Shown here: in pieces, positions 1 through 5,551 of the stretch
How the letters are laid out: each line of letters starts with the position of its first letter
Position numbering within the stretch: position 1 is the stretch's first letter
NCBI GenBank assembly: GCA_025454125.1
Contig: JALOPA010000212.1
Span: 1-5,879, forward strand
Source of the DNA: Thermodesulfobacteriota bacterium
GTDB lineage: Bacteria > Desulfobacterota > DSM-4660 > Desulfatiglandales > HGW-15
Length of the DNA stretch: 5,879 nucleotides
Direction: 5' to 3'
The notes under the pieces: generated by a model
What the model saw: the letters and a program-made list of their open reading frames with translations, nothing else
What the model was told of the DNA's origin: nothing
Database searches by the model: none
Position numbers and translations under genes: made by a program

Positions 1-452
1 ACGTTCCAGGCGCCTGACCAGGGGTTGGTCTTGATGCCCTTGTGCTTGAAGGTGTCCTTGTATTTGAACCCCTTGGACTCCTTGATCTGCCAGGGAACCT
101 TCACCTTGATCGTTTGGCCTTCAAGGGCGACCCTCTTCCCTGCCTTGATCTCAGCCAGGGAAATCACGCCGTTGGCGTTCCTCGGCAAGCGGTCCCCCTT
201 GGCCACGGGAATGGCCACCAGGCCCGTGACCTCATCCTGCTTTACGACGTTGAGCAGGGCAGGGTTGTCCATGGTGGCATTCATGGAAAGGTTGGCGTCG
301 ACGGCATAGCCGTCGAGGTAGGCCGTGTAGTAGTACCAGTGGATCATCTGGCCGGAGGTATAGCTGTGAATGATGTAGCCGAACAGCCCCACACTCACCA
401 GGAGCCAGAAGCAGAATTTGAACGCCGCTTTTCGCCGGTTGATCTCCGCCAT
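1..452 (-). CDS. Unrecognised membrane-anchored protein, N-terminal part (runs off left edge)
   Basis: An open frame of 150 complete codons reads from the ATG at 452-450 to the window edge without a stop, so the C-terminus is missing. The start is well supported: a perfect AGGAGG (460-465) lies 7 nt upstream, and a sigma-70 promoter sits further up. Residues 1-10 are basic (Arg6, Arg7, Lys8) and residues 11-30 form one hydrophobic segment, which suggests an N-in signal anchor with the rest outside the cytoplasm. An aromatic patch (WYYYTAYLDGY, about residues 39-49) follows. Then comes a soluble, lysine-rich region that looks beta-rich (e.g. GKRVALEGQTIKVKVPW, residues 105-121). No catalytic motif, heme-binding CxxCH or lipobox is visible in this part. 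I do not recognise the family. Its nearest neighbour is the broken receiver gene upstream on the same strand, but the separate promoter argues that it can be transcribed alone. Confidence 0.82.
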   Translation of the reverse strand, partial: MAEINRRKAAFKFCFWLLVSVGLFGYIIHSYTSGQMIHWYYYTAYLDGYAVDANLSMNATMDNPALLNVVKQDEVTGLVAIPVAKGDRLPRNANGVISLAEIKAGKRVALEGQTIKVKVPWQIKESKGFKYKDTFKHKGIKTNPWSGAWN

Positions 453-494
453 GGTCGTTCCTCCTGTCGAGAACTCGGGCGGTTTCTGCGAGCC

Positions 495-515
495 CCGAGA
501 CCCGAAAGGTCTCGG
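495..515 (-). promoter_or_regulatory. Stable GC-rich hairpin in the 5' leader
   Basis: CCGAGACC and GGTCTCGG pair perfectly (8 bp) around a 5-base loop, TTTCG on the minus strand. The hairpin lies between the predicted transcription start (about 550) and the Shine-Dalgarno sequence (460-465). No run of T follows on either strand, so it does not look like an intrinsic terminator. A role in mRNA stability or translation control of the downstream membrane protein is possible but inferred only from position. Confidence 0.45.
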
Positions 516-525
516 AGTTAAGCAG

Positions 526-541
526 GTGATCGAATGATCAC
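526..541. promoter_or_regulatory. 16-bp perfect palindrome just downstream of the predicted start of transcription
   Basis: GTGATC - GAAT - GATCAC is a 6-bp inverted repeat with a 4-base centre. It lies about 9 to 24 nt inside the predicted transcript of the membrane protein gene. It could be an operator for a dimeric repressor or a small RNA hairpin. The spacing of its half sites is 2 bp too wide for standard CRP or FNR boxes, so no regulator is named. Confidence 0.4.
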
Positions 542-556
542 TTTTTGCGAAGGCAG

Positions 557-585
557 AAGATAAGGGGGTTTTGGACGGATGTCAA
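557..585 (-). promoter_or_regulatory. Sigma-70-type promoter for the membrane protein gene
   Basis: On the minus strand a perfect -35 TTGACA (585-580) is followed by a 17-bp spacer and a -10 TATCTT (562-557, 4 of 6 matches to TATAAT). Transcription would begin near 550, leaving a leader of about 98 nt before the ATG at 452. Motif match and ideal spacing are seen; activity is inferred. Confidence 0.7.
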
Positions 586-622
586 CGGAAAAGTCACGAA
601 ATAAATGGGGGGGGGTGAAAGA

Positions 623-648
623 GGGTCAACTTTTTTGTTCTTTGACCC
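623..648 (-). terminator. Weak candidate hairpin at the end of the receiver gene
   Basis: GGGTCAA (623-629) and TTGACCC (642-648) form a 7-bp inverted repeat around a 12-base loop, overlapping the ancestral stop codon. The minus-strand transcript has no T-run after the stem, so intrinsic termination is doubtful. It is listed only because it is the sole stem at this gene end. Confidence 0.25.
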
Positions 649-748
649 GCTTTCGGGCATGGGCCGCTTCGATTTTCGAGACCAGTTCGGCGATCTCGCA
701 GGGCTTGGTCACATAGTCGTAGGCGCCCATTTCAATGGCCTGAAACGC
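626..748 (-). pseudogene. Displaced 3' end of the receiver gene (out of frame)
   Basis: Read in the original frame, this stretch encodes 40 residues. The first 23 are a second copy of the alpha4-beta5-early alpha5 region of the receiver (with the VTKP lysine motif). They are followed by the ancestral tail SKIEAAHARKRVKEQKS and a TGA at 628-626. It has no start codon or ribosome binding site of its own and is in a different frame from the upstream 117-aa ORF, so it should not be translated unless ribosomes shift frame or the duplication is an artefact. Without one 70-bp copy, the gene from 1085 to 626 would be 390 bp, exactly 130 codons including the stop. Confidence 0.8.
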
Positions 749-820
749 GGACCAGTTCGGCGATCTCGCAGGGCTTGGTCACATAGTCGTAGGCCCCCAT
801 CTCAATGGCCTGAAACGCGG
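681..820. repeat. 70-bp imperfect tandem duplication (2 copies)
   Basis: Positions 681-750 and 751-820 are adjacent copies of the same 70 bases, matching at 68 positions. The differences are 725 (g) against 795 (c), and 731 (t) against 801 (c). The unit lies inside the 3' part of the minus-strand receiver gene and covers 23 codons plus one base, so it shifts the frame by one. In the original frame both differences are third-position and synonymous (GGC/GGG for Gly, GAA/GAG for Glu). It may be a genuine slippage or recombination event, or an unmerged overlap between two strain variants in an assembly. Confidence 0.97.
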
Positions 821-1085
821 TGTCCATGGACCCGTGGCCGGTGAGGATCAGGACTTCGGTGAGGACGTTGAGAGCTTTCATCTTCTCGAGGGTGGTGATA
901 CCGTCCATGACGGGCATCTTGAGGTCGAGCACCATCACGTCAAAAGACTTCTCTTTCAGGGCGGCCATGGCTTCCTCCCCGTTCTTGACGGTCGTCACCT
1001 GGTATCCGCGGTTGGTGAGGAGCCTGGACATGTTGGTGGTGAACACGAGCTCGTCATCAACAAGGAGGATGTCTGCCTTTTTCAT
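732..1085 (-). CDS. Single-domain response regulator (CheY-like receiver), C-terminally truncated by the tandem duplication
   Basis: This 117-aa receiver protein should accept a phosphoryl group from a sensor kinase. All active-site residues are present: the acidic pair Asp10-Asp11, the phosphoacceptor Asp54 (in VMVLDLKMPVMDG), Thr82 (ILTGHGS) and Lys104 (VTKP). The sequence type resembles the receivers of NtrC-like regulators, but no output domain follows. The start is the ATG at 1085-1083 with GAGGGGG 5 nt upstream. After Leu111-Val112 the frame runs into the second copy of the 70-bp repeat, adds RVSGH and stops at 732. Removing one copy restores a 129-aa receiver ending SKIEAAHARKRVKEQKS, with its stop at 626-628. 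The present protein therefore lacks most of helix alpha5, part of the usual dimerisation and signalling face. It may be unstable or inactive, or the shift may be an assembly error. It diverges from the kinase gene at 1243 and is a plausible second partner for it. Confidence 0.8.
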   Translation of the reverse strand: MKKADILLVDDELVFTTNMSRLLTNRGYQVTTVKNGEEAMAALKEKSFDVMVLDLKMPVMDGITTLEKMKALNVLTEVLILTGHGSMDTAFQAIEMGAYDYVTKPCEIAELVRVSGH

Positions 1086-1120
1086 AATCGCCCCCTCAGA
1101 AGGTCCCTGGGTTGAAGCGA

Positions 1121-1149
1121 AGTATCCTGGAAAGAGGTGTGGGTGTCAA
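1121..1149 (-). promoter_or_regulatory. Sigma-70-type promoter for the truncated receiver gene
   Basis: On the minus strand a perfect -35 TTGACA (1149-1144) is followed by a 17-bp spacer and a -10 GATACT (1126-1121, 4 of 6). Transcription would begin near 1114, giving a short leader of about 29 nt that carries the GAGGGGG ribosome binding site at 1091-1097. Confidence 0.65.
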
Positions 1150-1171
1150 GGGCAAAGCCTTGAAAAGGGCC

Positions 1172-1200
1172 TTTACGCTGATTGTGGATTGTGGTTTAAT
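1172..1200 (+). promoter_or_regulatory. Sigma-70-type promoter for the kinase-regulator operon
   Basis: A -35 TTTACG (1172-1177, 4 of 6) and a -10 TTTAAT (1195-1200, 5 of 6) are separated by 17 bp. Transcription would begin near 1207, about 36 nt before the kinase ATG. The spacer contains a tandem heptamer GATTGTG (1180-1186 and 1187-1193), a possible direct-repeat binding site. The -35 boxes of the two divergent promoters are only 22 bp apart, so one bound regulator could affect both. Confidence 0.5.
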
Positions 1201-1242
1201 GCACCTCCTGGTAAGCCCCGAGCAGGACTTCGAGAGGACGCT

Positions 1243-4056
1243 ATGATCATCCCCGCCTTTAGAAATCTGAAAATCCGCGCCAAACTGGTGACGGTCACCC
1301 TTTTTCTTGTCCTGGTTCCCCTTCTGGGCATCGCCTATCTTTCGCTCTCCCTTTTCGGAGAGGCGCTTCGGAAAGCGGCTGAGGAAGATCTGGAGCACCT
1401 GGTGCGGACCATTCACTCCATGTGCAAGGTCCAGCAGGAAATGGTTCAAAACAAGGTGGTCTCGGACCTTCGGGTGGCCAGCGAGCTGCTGTTCAGGGAC
1501 GCCCCCAACATAACGATCCTTCAAAACGAGACGATCCGGTTCAACGCGACCAACCAGTTCACCGGTGAGACGACACTGGTCTATGTGCCTGTCTGGAAAG
1601 TGGGCACCATGGTTCTCACAGGTGACACGCGCTTCGTGGACGAGGTGCAGAACCTGGTTGGAGGGACCTGCACGATCTTTCAGAGGATTGAAGGCAACCG
1701 CCTGCTTCGGACCTCCACCAACGTGGTTGGAAAACAGGGCAAGAGAGGGATCGGGACCTACATCCCCGAGGACAGCCCGGTGACGAAGGCGATTCTGGCG
1801 GGCGAACCGTACAGGGGTAGAGCCTACGTGGTCGATGACTGGTACATCACCGCCTATGAGCCGCTCAAAGGGAAGGACGGGTCCGTGATCGGCGCTCTTT
1901 ATGTGGGCGTCAAGGAACAGAGCGCCCACTCCTTCAAAGGCGAGATCAAGGGCATCCGGGTGGGGATGACAGGGTACGTGTACATCATGGACAGCGAGGG
2001 GAATCTGAAGGTCCACCCGGCCCGGGAGGGGGGGAACATCATCGATTCCCAGGATTCCTCGGGCTTCGAGTACATCCGTGCCATGATCAAGGATGTGCTG
2101 GCCCTGCCCGAAGGGCGAATCGGGACCCGCAGCTATCCCTGGGTGAACCCGGAACTTGGCGAGAAAAAGCCAAGGCTGAAGATGCTCAAATACATCTACT
2201 TCAAGCCCTGGGACTGGGTGATTGCCGCCGGCACCTATGAAGACGAGATGTTCAGTTCCCTGTACGAGACGGAGCGCTTGATCCTCCTGATCGTCTTTGC
2301 AGCCCTGGCCCTGGTGTTTTTCCTCACCCTGACTCTGTCGAAGGTGCTGACCAAGCCGATCCAGGAACTCACCGAGATCACCACCAAGATGGTGGGAGGG
2401 GATCTGTCCCAGAGGGTCAAGGTACACGGGGCGGATGAGATCGGGGTCCTGGGCACCTCTTTCAACCGGATGATCAGCCAGATCCAGAACTACACCTCGG
2501 ATCTGGAGAAAATGGTGGGGGCGAGAACCCAGGAGCTCAAGGAGTCCAGGGAAAAGTACCGGGACCTCTCGAGGTTCCTGAACAGCATCCTGGACAGCGC
2601 CACGGAATACGCCATCATCGCCCTCGACTTCTACGGAAGAATCATGGAGTTCAACAAGGGCGCGGAACGGCTCTTCGGGTGGAAGAAGGAGGAAGTGATC
2701 AACAAGGAAAACATCGCGGTCACGATCATTCCGGAGGACAGGAAGAGCGGGATCCAGGAGCTCATGTCCAGGCGCACGCGGACAGAGGGGATGTGCGAGC
2801 TCGAAATGACCCGGATCCGCAAGAACGGGGAGCGTTTTCCGGTGCTCACCACGGTGACCGCCATCACGGACCCGTCCGGCAAATCCAGCGGGTTTGTGGA
2901 GATCATCCGGGACATCACGGTGAGAAAGAGCCTGGAACGCCAGCTCCGGGAGACCAAGGAGTTCCTGGAGCACATCATGGAGAGCTCTGTGGACGGCATT
3001 CTGACCACGGACCTCAAGGGCAAGCTCACCTACGTCAACCGCGCCATGGAGGAGATGCTCGGCTATTCCAGGGAGGAGATCCTGGGGAGCCACATTTCGA
3101 ATTTCTACGTCCGGGGGATGCCGCTGGCCCGGGAGATCATGGATCTTCTGAAAGTTTCGGAACGGGCCGAGAACTTTGAAATGGAAGTGAGAACAAAATC
3201 CGGAAAAGTGCTCACCATTCTGACCTCTCTCTTTCTCCTCCGGAATGAAGAAGGCGCCATCATAGGAACCGCAGGCATCTTCAAGGACATCACGGTGCAG
3301 AAGGCGCTCGAAGCCAAACTCAAGGACGCGCAGGCCTATCTCGTGGAAGCCTCGAAAATGAGGGCTCTGGGAGAGCTGGTCGCCGGGGTCGCCCACGAGC
3401 TCAACAATCCGCTCATGGCCTCCCAGACCATTCTCCACGTGATCCTGAAAAACCTTCCTCCGGGGTGGCCTGAAAGAGATCGGCTGGAACTGATCCGCAA
3501 GTGCAATGACCGGATCGAGAAAATCGTGGATCACCTCAGAGAGTTCTCCAGGCAGACAAAACCCGAGTTTCAGGAGATCGACGTGAACCAGCCTGTGGAA
3601 AACGCCCTCATGATCACGGGGCAGCAATTGCTGAACCATGGCATCGCCCTGGTGCGCAACCTCGCCCCGGGGCTGCCGAGGGTGATGGGGGATCCCAACC
3701 AGCTGGAACAGGTCTTCCTGAACCTCATCTCCAATGCCCGGGACGCGATTGATGATGCGGCCGGTCACAAAAAGGAGTTGACCATCCGGTCGAGTTTTTC
3801 GCAAGATGGAGGGACCCCTTCCGTTGTCGTCTCTGTGAAAGACACGGGGGTCGGAATTCCTCCTGAAAACCTGAACAAGATTTTCGAGCCTTTTTTCAGC
3901 ACCAAACCTGTGGGGAAGGGCACGGGGCTCGGTCTTTCTCTGTGTTTCGGCATTGTCGAGGCCCATGGAGGGAGAATCGACATCAAGAGCAAGGTCGGGG
4001 AGGGAACGGAGATTTTCGTGATTCTGCCGGCCAGGGAATCAGGAAAGGAGTCCTAG
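1243..4056 (+). CDS. Membrane sensor histidine kinase: Cache (double) - HAMP - PAS - PAS - HisKA - HATPase_c
   Basis: This 937-aa kinase should autophosphorylate in response to a signal and pass the phosphate to a receiver. Order: TM1 at about residues 14-37; a periplasmic region 40-340 that reads as a Cache_3/Cache_2-type sensor (YVVDDWYITAYEPL near 195-208, GYVYIMDSEGNLKVHP near 244-259, WDWVIAAGTYEDE near 323-335); TM2 at 346-366; HAMP at about 367-420; a coiled coil; PAS/PAC 1 at 441-560; PAS/PAC 2 at 569-690; HisKA with phosphoacceptor His718 in VAHELNNPL; and a GHKL ATPase. The ATPase shows an N box (Asn827, Asn831), G1 DTGVGI (867-872), F box FEPFF (881-885) and G2 GKGTGLGLSL (891-900). 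All catalytic motifs are intact and no receiver is fused. The ATG at 1243 is chosen because GAGAGGA (1232-1238) lies just upstream and a basic stretch plus TM1 follows. An in-frame ATG at 820 would run antisense through the receiver gene. The ligand cannot be told from sequence. Confidence 0.95.
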   Translation: MIIPAFRNLKIRAKLVTVTLFLVLVPLLGIAYLSLSLFGEALRKAAEEDLEHLVRTIHSMCKVQQEMVQNKVVSDLRVASELLFRDAPNITILQNETIRFNATNQFTGETTLVYVPVWKVGTMVLTGDTRFVDEVQNLVGGTCTIFQRIEGNRLLRTSTNVVGKQGKRGIGTYIPEDSPVTKAILAGEPYRGRAYVVDDWYITAYEPLKGKDGSVIGALYVGVKEQSAHSFKGEIKGIRVGMTGYVYIMDSEGNLKVHPAREGGNIIDSQDSSGFEYIRAMIKDVLALPEGRIGTRSYPWVNPELGEKKPRLKMLKYIYFKPWDWVIAAGTYEDEMFSSLYETERLILLIVFAALALVFFLTLTLSKVLTKPIQELTEITTKMVGGDLSQRVKVHGADEIGVLGTSFNRMISQIQNYTSDLEKMVGARTQELKESREKYRDLSRFLNSILDSATEYAIIALDFYGRIMEFNKGAERLFGWKKEEVINKENIAVTIIPEDRKSGIQELMSRRTRTEGMCELEMTRIRKNGERFPVLTTVTAITDPSGKSSGFVEIIRDITVRKSLERQLRETKEFLEHIMESSVDGILTTDLKGKLTYVNRAMEEMLGYSREEILGSHISNFYVRGMPLAREIMDLLKVSERAENFEMEVRTKSGKVLTILTSLFLLRNEEGAIIGTAGIFKDITVQKALEAKLKDAQAYLVEASKMRALGELVAGVAHELNNPLMASQTILHVILKNLPPGWPERDRLELIRKCNDRIEKIVDHLREFSRQTKPEFQEIDVNQPVENALMITGQQLLNHGIALVRNLAPGLPRVMGDPNQLEQVFLNLISNARDAIDDAAGHKKELTIRSSFSQDGGTPSVVVSVKDTGVGIPPENLNKIFEPFFSTKPVGKGTGLGLSLCFGIVEAHGGRIDIKSKVGEGTEIFVILPARESGKES

Positions 4057-4057
4057 A

Positions 4058-4423
4058 ATGACAAAGCGTATTCTGGTGGTCGACGATGATGAGATGGTCC
4101 TCATGGCCTTGGACGAACTGCTCAAACCCGAAGGCTATGAGGTGCACACCGTTGGAAGCGGCAAGGAGGCGCTCCAGAAACTGGACGAAGGCCTTTATGA
4201 TCTGATCATGACGGACGTGATCATGCCTGAAATGGACGGGTTCGAACTCTGCAAGAGAATTCGAGCGAAGGAAAAGCTCCGGGATATTCCTCTCGTGTTC
4301 CTCACGGCAAAAACCAGGGATGAGGACAGGGTTCGCGGCCTTGAAGCGGGAGCCAACCTTTTTCTGTCCAAACCGATCTCGCCCGACAAACTCCTTGGGA
4401 TCGTCTCCAGCGCCCTTGGCTGA
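4058..4423 (+). CDS. Single-domain response regulator (CheY-like receiver), kinase partner
   Basis: This 121-aa protein is one complete receiver domain with no output domain. The acidic residues Asp9-Asp10-Asp11, phosphoacceptor Asp53 (MTDVIMPEMDG), Thr83 (FLTAK) and Lys105 (SKP) are all present. The domain ends normally with a final helix (SPDKLLGIVSSALG). The ATG at 4058 comes one base after the kinase stop, and its ribosome binding site (AGGAAAGGAG, 4041-4050) lies inside the last kinase codons, so the two are cotranscribed and probably translationally coupled. This makes it the most likely phosphate acceptor from His718 of the kinase. As with CheY or Spo0F types, it must act by protein contact or by relaying phosphate onward; the effector is not in the window. 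It is clearly divergent in sequence from the other receiver at 732-1085, so the two are not a recent gene duplication. Confidence 0.95.
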   Translation: MTKRILVVDDDEMVLMALDELLKPEGYEVHTVGSGKEALQKLDEGLYDLIMTDVIMPEMDGFELCKRIRAKEKLRDIPLVFLTAKTRDEDRVRGLEAGANLFLSKPISPDKLLGIVSSALG

Positions 4424-4438
4424 GGAGTCGTATCAGCC
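4418..4438. terminator. Shared palindrome spanning both convergent stop codons (weak bidirectional terminator candidate)
   Basis: GGCTGA (4418-4423) and TCAGCC (4433-4438) form a 6-bp inverted repeat around a 9-base loop. Each arm contains a final Gly codon plus TGA stop, one for the plus-strand receiver gene and one for the minus-strand BioD-like gene. No T-run follows in either direction, so efficient intrinsic termination is not evident. The intergenic gap is only 9 bp. Confidence 0.3.
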
Positions 4439-5494
4439 CTTGGCGGGATTGAGCGACTCCAGGAACCTGTCGAGCGTCCCCTCGTAATCCATCAGGTGGA
4501 GGATGTGCCGCACCTTGACATCGTCTCCGGGAGACAGGTGAGACGTGCTCTGTTCCAAACGTTCGAGCGCGGGGAACGTGTCTTGCTTCACGAGGAGGAG
4601 AGGAAGGTTGGCGCGCTTGGCGGCCTGGAGAAGCTGGGGGGCAGGGCTCCGGCCGCCGGTTAGAACGATTCCGGCAAGGGGTCTTGGCCCTGCGGCCTCG
4701 GCGGTGTTGAAGGTGGGCTCAAGAAGGATGATTTTGTTGTAAGCCCTTTTGAAAAGCAGCAAACCCCCGGTGAGGTCCGTGGCTCCCACGGTCATGGCTC
4801 CCACCGGCTTTCCCAGGTCCTCCCCCCAAAGCCACTCCCCCTCCAGGACCTCCCCCACTTCGCGCAAGCTTCTGAAAGAAAGGACAGGATCTTCGGGAAG
4901 AGCGGCGAAAACGGGAATGCCCTTTTCCCGCAGAGAAGGCACCAACCGGGTTTGAATCTCTCTGACTTCCTCCGGCGGAACCCGGTTGAGGACAATCCCC
5001 CTGACTCGATCCCGCAACAGCGAACTCACCGAGAGAATAGAGTAAATGGCTTTGGACACTTTTCGGTAGCGATGAACCAGAAGGAATTCAGCGTTCAGTT
5101 CAGGAATCAGCGTGACGTCAGGTATGGGGCAAGCCGCGTCATCGAAAAAGATGTGTTTGGAGCCCAGGATCAGCACCACGTCTTTCGATTCGGAGACCTC
5201 CGCGGCAAGGGTCTTGAGTTCTTCCAGAATCTCGTCGCTTCCCTTGTGTCTCCAGGTTTCGTCGGAAACCAGATAAGGACAGATCCGCTCCAGGGGTTCG
5301 GAGAGATTCAATGCCTCCTTGAAAAGAGATGCGTCCTGGTCGGTCCACCGGCCGTGCAGGTGGACAGGGTCGGTGCCGAAAGGCTTGATCAAGCCGACGC
5401 TTCTTCCCTTTTCCAGGAGCCGCCGGGCAATGGCCCATGCCACGAGGCTGTGGCCGGCGCGATCGCCCGTTGAACCGATGAAGAGAAAAGGCAT
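4433..5494 (-). CDS. BioD-like P-loop / DRTGG domain protein (COG0857-like) with degenerate nucleotide-binding motifs
   Basis: This 353-aa protein resembles the free-standing form of the N-terminal region of large phosphotransacetylases: a dethiobiotin-synthetase-like P-loop domain (about 1-205) followed by a DRTGG domain (about 207-325). Supporting signs are the N-terminal strand and loop FIGSTGDRAGHS, a KPFG motif at 37-40 matching the KPV motif of BioD, GIVLNRVP at 167-173 (the adenine-contact strand in BioD-type folds), and VGATDLTGG at 236-244, where Arg of DRTGG is Leu. The P-loop Lys is His15. The segment aligned with the usual (E)G phosphate-binding loop reads LILGSKH (108-114), without the Glu. 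ATP use is therefore uncertain, and a ligand-binding or regulatory role is possible. No acetyl-transferase domain follows. The ATG at 5494-5492 has AAGGGGG 4 nt upstream and a promoter close by. The gene is monocistronic here and convergent with the kinase operon; no functional link to it is visible. Confidence 0.82.
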   Translation of the reverse strand: MPFLFIGSTGDRAGHSLVAWAIARRLLEKGRSVGLIKPFGTDPVHLHGRWTDQDASLFKEALNLSEPLERICPYLVSDETWRHKGSDEILEELKTLAAEVSESKDVVLILGSKHIFFDDAACPIPDVTLIPELNAEFLLVHRYRKVSKAIYSILSVSSLLRDRVRGIVLNRVPPEEVREIQTRLVPSLREKGIPVFAALPEDPVLSFRSLREVGEVLEGEWLWGEDLGKPVGAMTVGATDLTGGLLLFKRAYNKIILLEPTFNTAEAAGPRPLAGIVLTGGRSPAPQLLQAAKRANLPLLLVKQDTFPALERLEQSTSHLSPGDDVKVRHILHLMDYEGTLDRFLESLNPAKG

Positions 5495-5522
5495 GGAACC
5501 CCCTTAGGTTGGAAGAAACTGC

Positions 5523-5551
5523 ATTATAGGGCTCCTGTTCGCAAAGATCAA
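5523..5551 (-). promoter_or_regulatory. Sigma-70-type promoter for the BioD-like gene
   Basis: On the minus strand a -35 TTGATC (5551-5546, 4 of 6) and a perfect -10 TATAAT (5528-5523) are separated by 17 bp. Transcription would begin near 5516, leaving a leader of about 22 nt that includes the AAGGGGG ribosome binding site (5499-5505). Confidence 0.7.

Noticed and set aside
495..515. Reading the 8-bp hairpin as an intrinsic terminator
   Set aside because: There is no T-run after the stem on either strand, and it lies inside a leader between a promoter and a Shine-Dalgarno sequence.
42..521. Plus-strand frame of 159 codons
   Set aside because: It is antisense to the well-supported minus-strand membrane protein gene and its leader, and has no ribosome binding site or recognisable motif.
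526..541. Reading the GTGATC/GATCAC palindrome as a CRP or FNR box
   Set aside because: The half-site spacing is 2 bp longer than in both standard boxes, so naming the regulator would be unsupported.
681..820. The tandem repeat as a CRISPR or mobile element
   Set aside because: There are two directly abutting copies with no spacers, no terminal inverted repeats and no transposase; the unit is simply coding sequence of the receiver gene.
820..1242. In-frame upstream extension of the kinase to an ATG at 820 (141 extra residues)
   Set aside because: It would run antisense through most of the receiver gene and across the divergent promoters, has no ribosome binding site, and would bury the normal basic start and first membrane segment found at 1243.
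1160..1243. A sigma-54 promoter for the kinase operon
   Set aside because: No TGGCAC-N5-TTGCA-like pair with the required GG/GC spacing is present; the -35/-10 boxes at 1172-1200 explain the region better.
2679..3179. Plus-strand frame of 166 codons inside the kinase
   Set aside because: It is an alternative frame within the PAS region of the kinase, with biased Gly/His/Asp/Arg composition and no independent start signal.
1096..3966. A 956-codon open frame on the minus strand, antisense to the kinase gene
   Set aside because: The kinase on the plus strand has complete, ordered domains and catalytic motifs. The antisense product is a low-complexity, His/Pro/Gly/Leu-rich sequence without recognisable motifs, typical of a shadow frame in GC-rich DNA.
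4952..5473. Plus-strand frame of 173 codons
   Set aside because: It is antisense to the BioD-like gene, which has family motifs, a promoter and a ribosome binding site.
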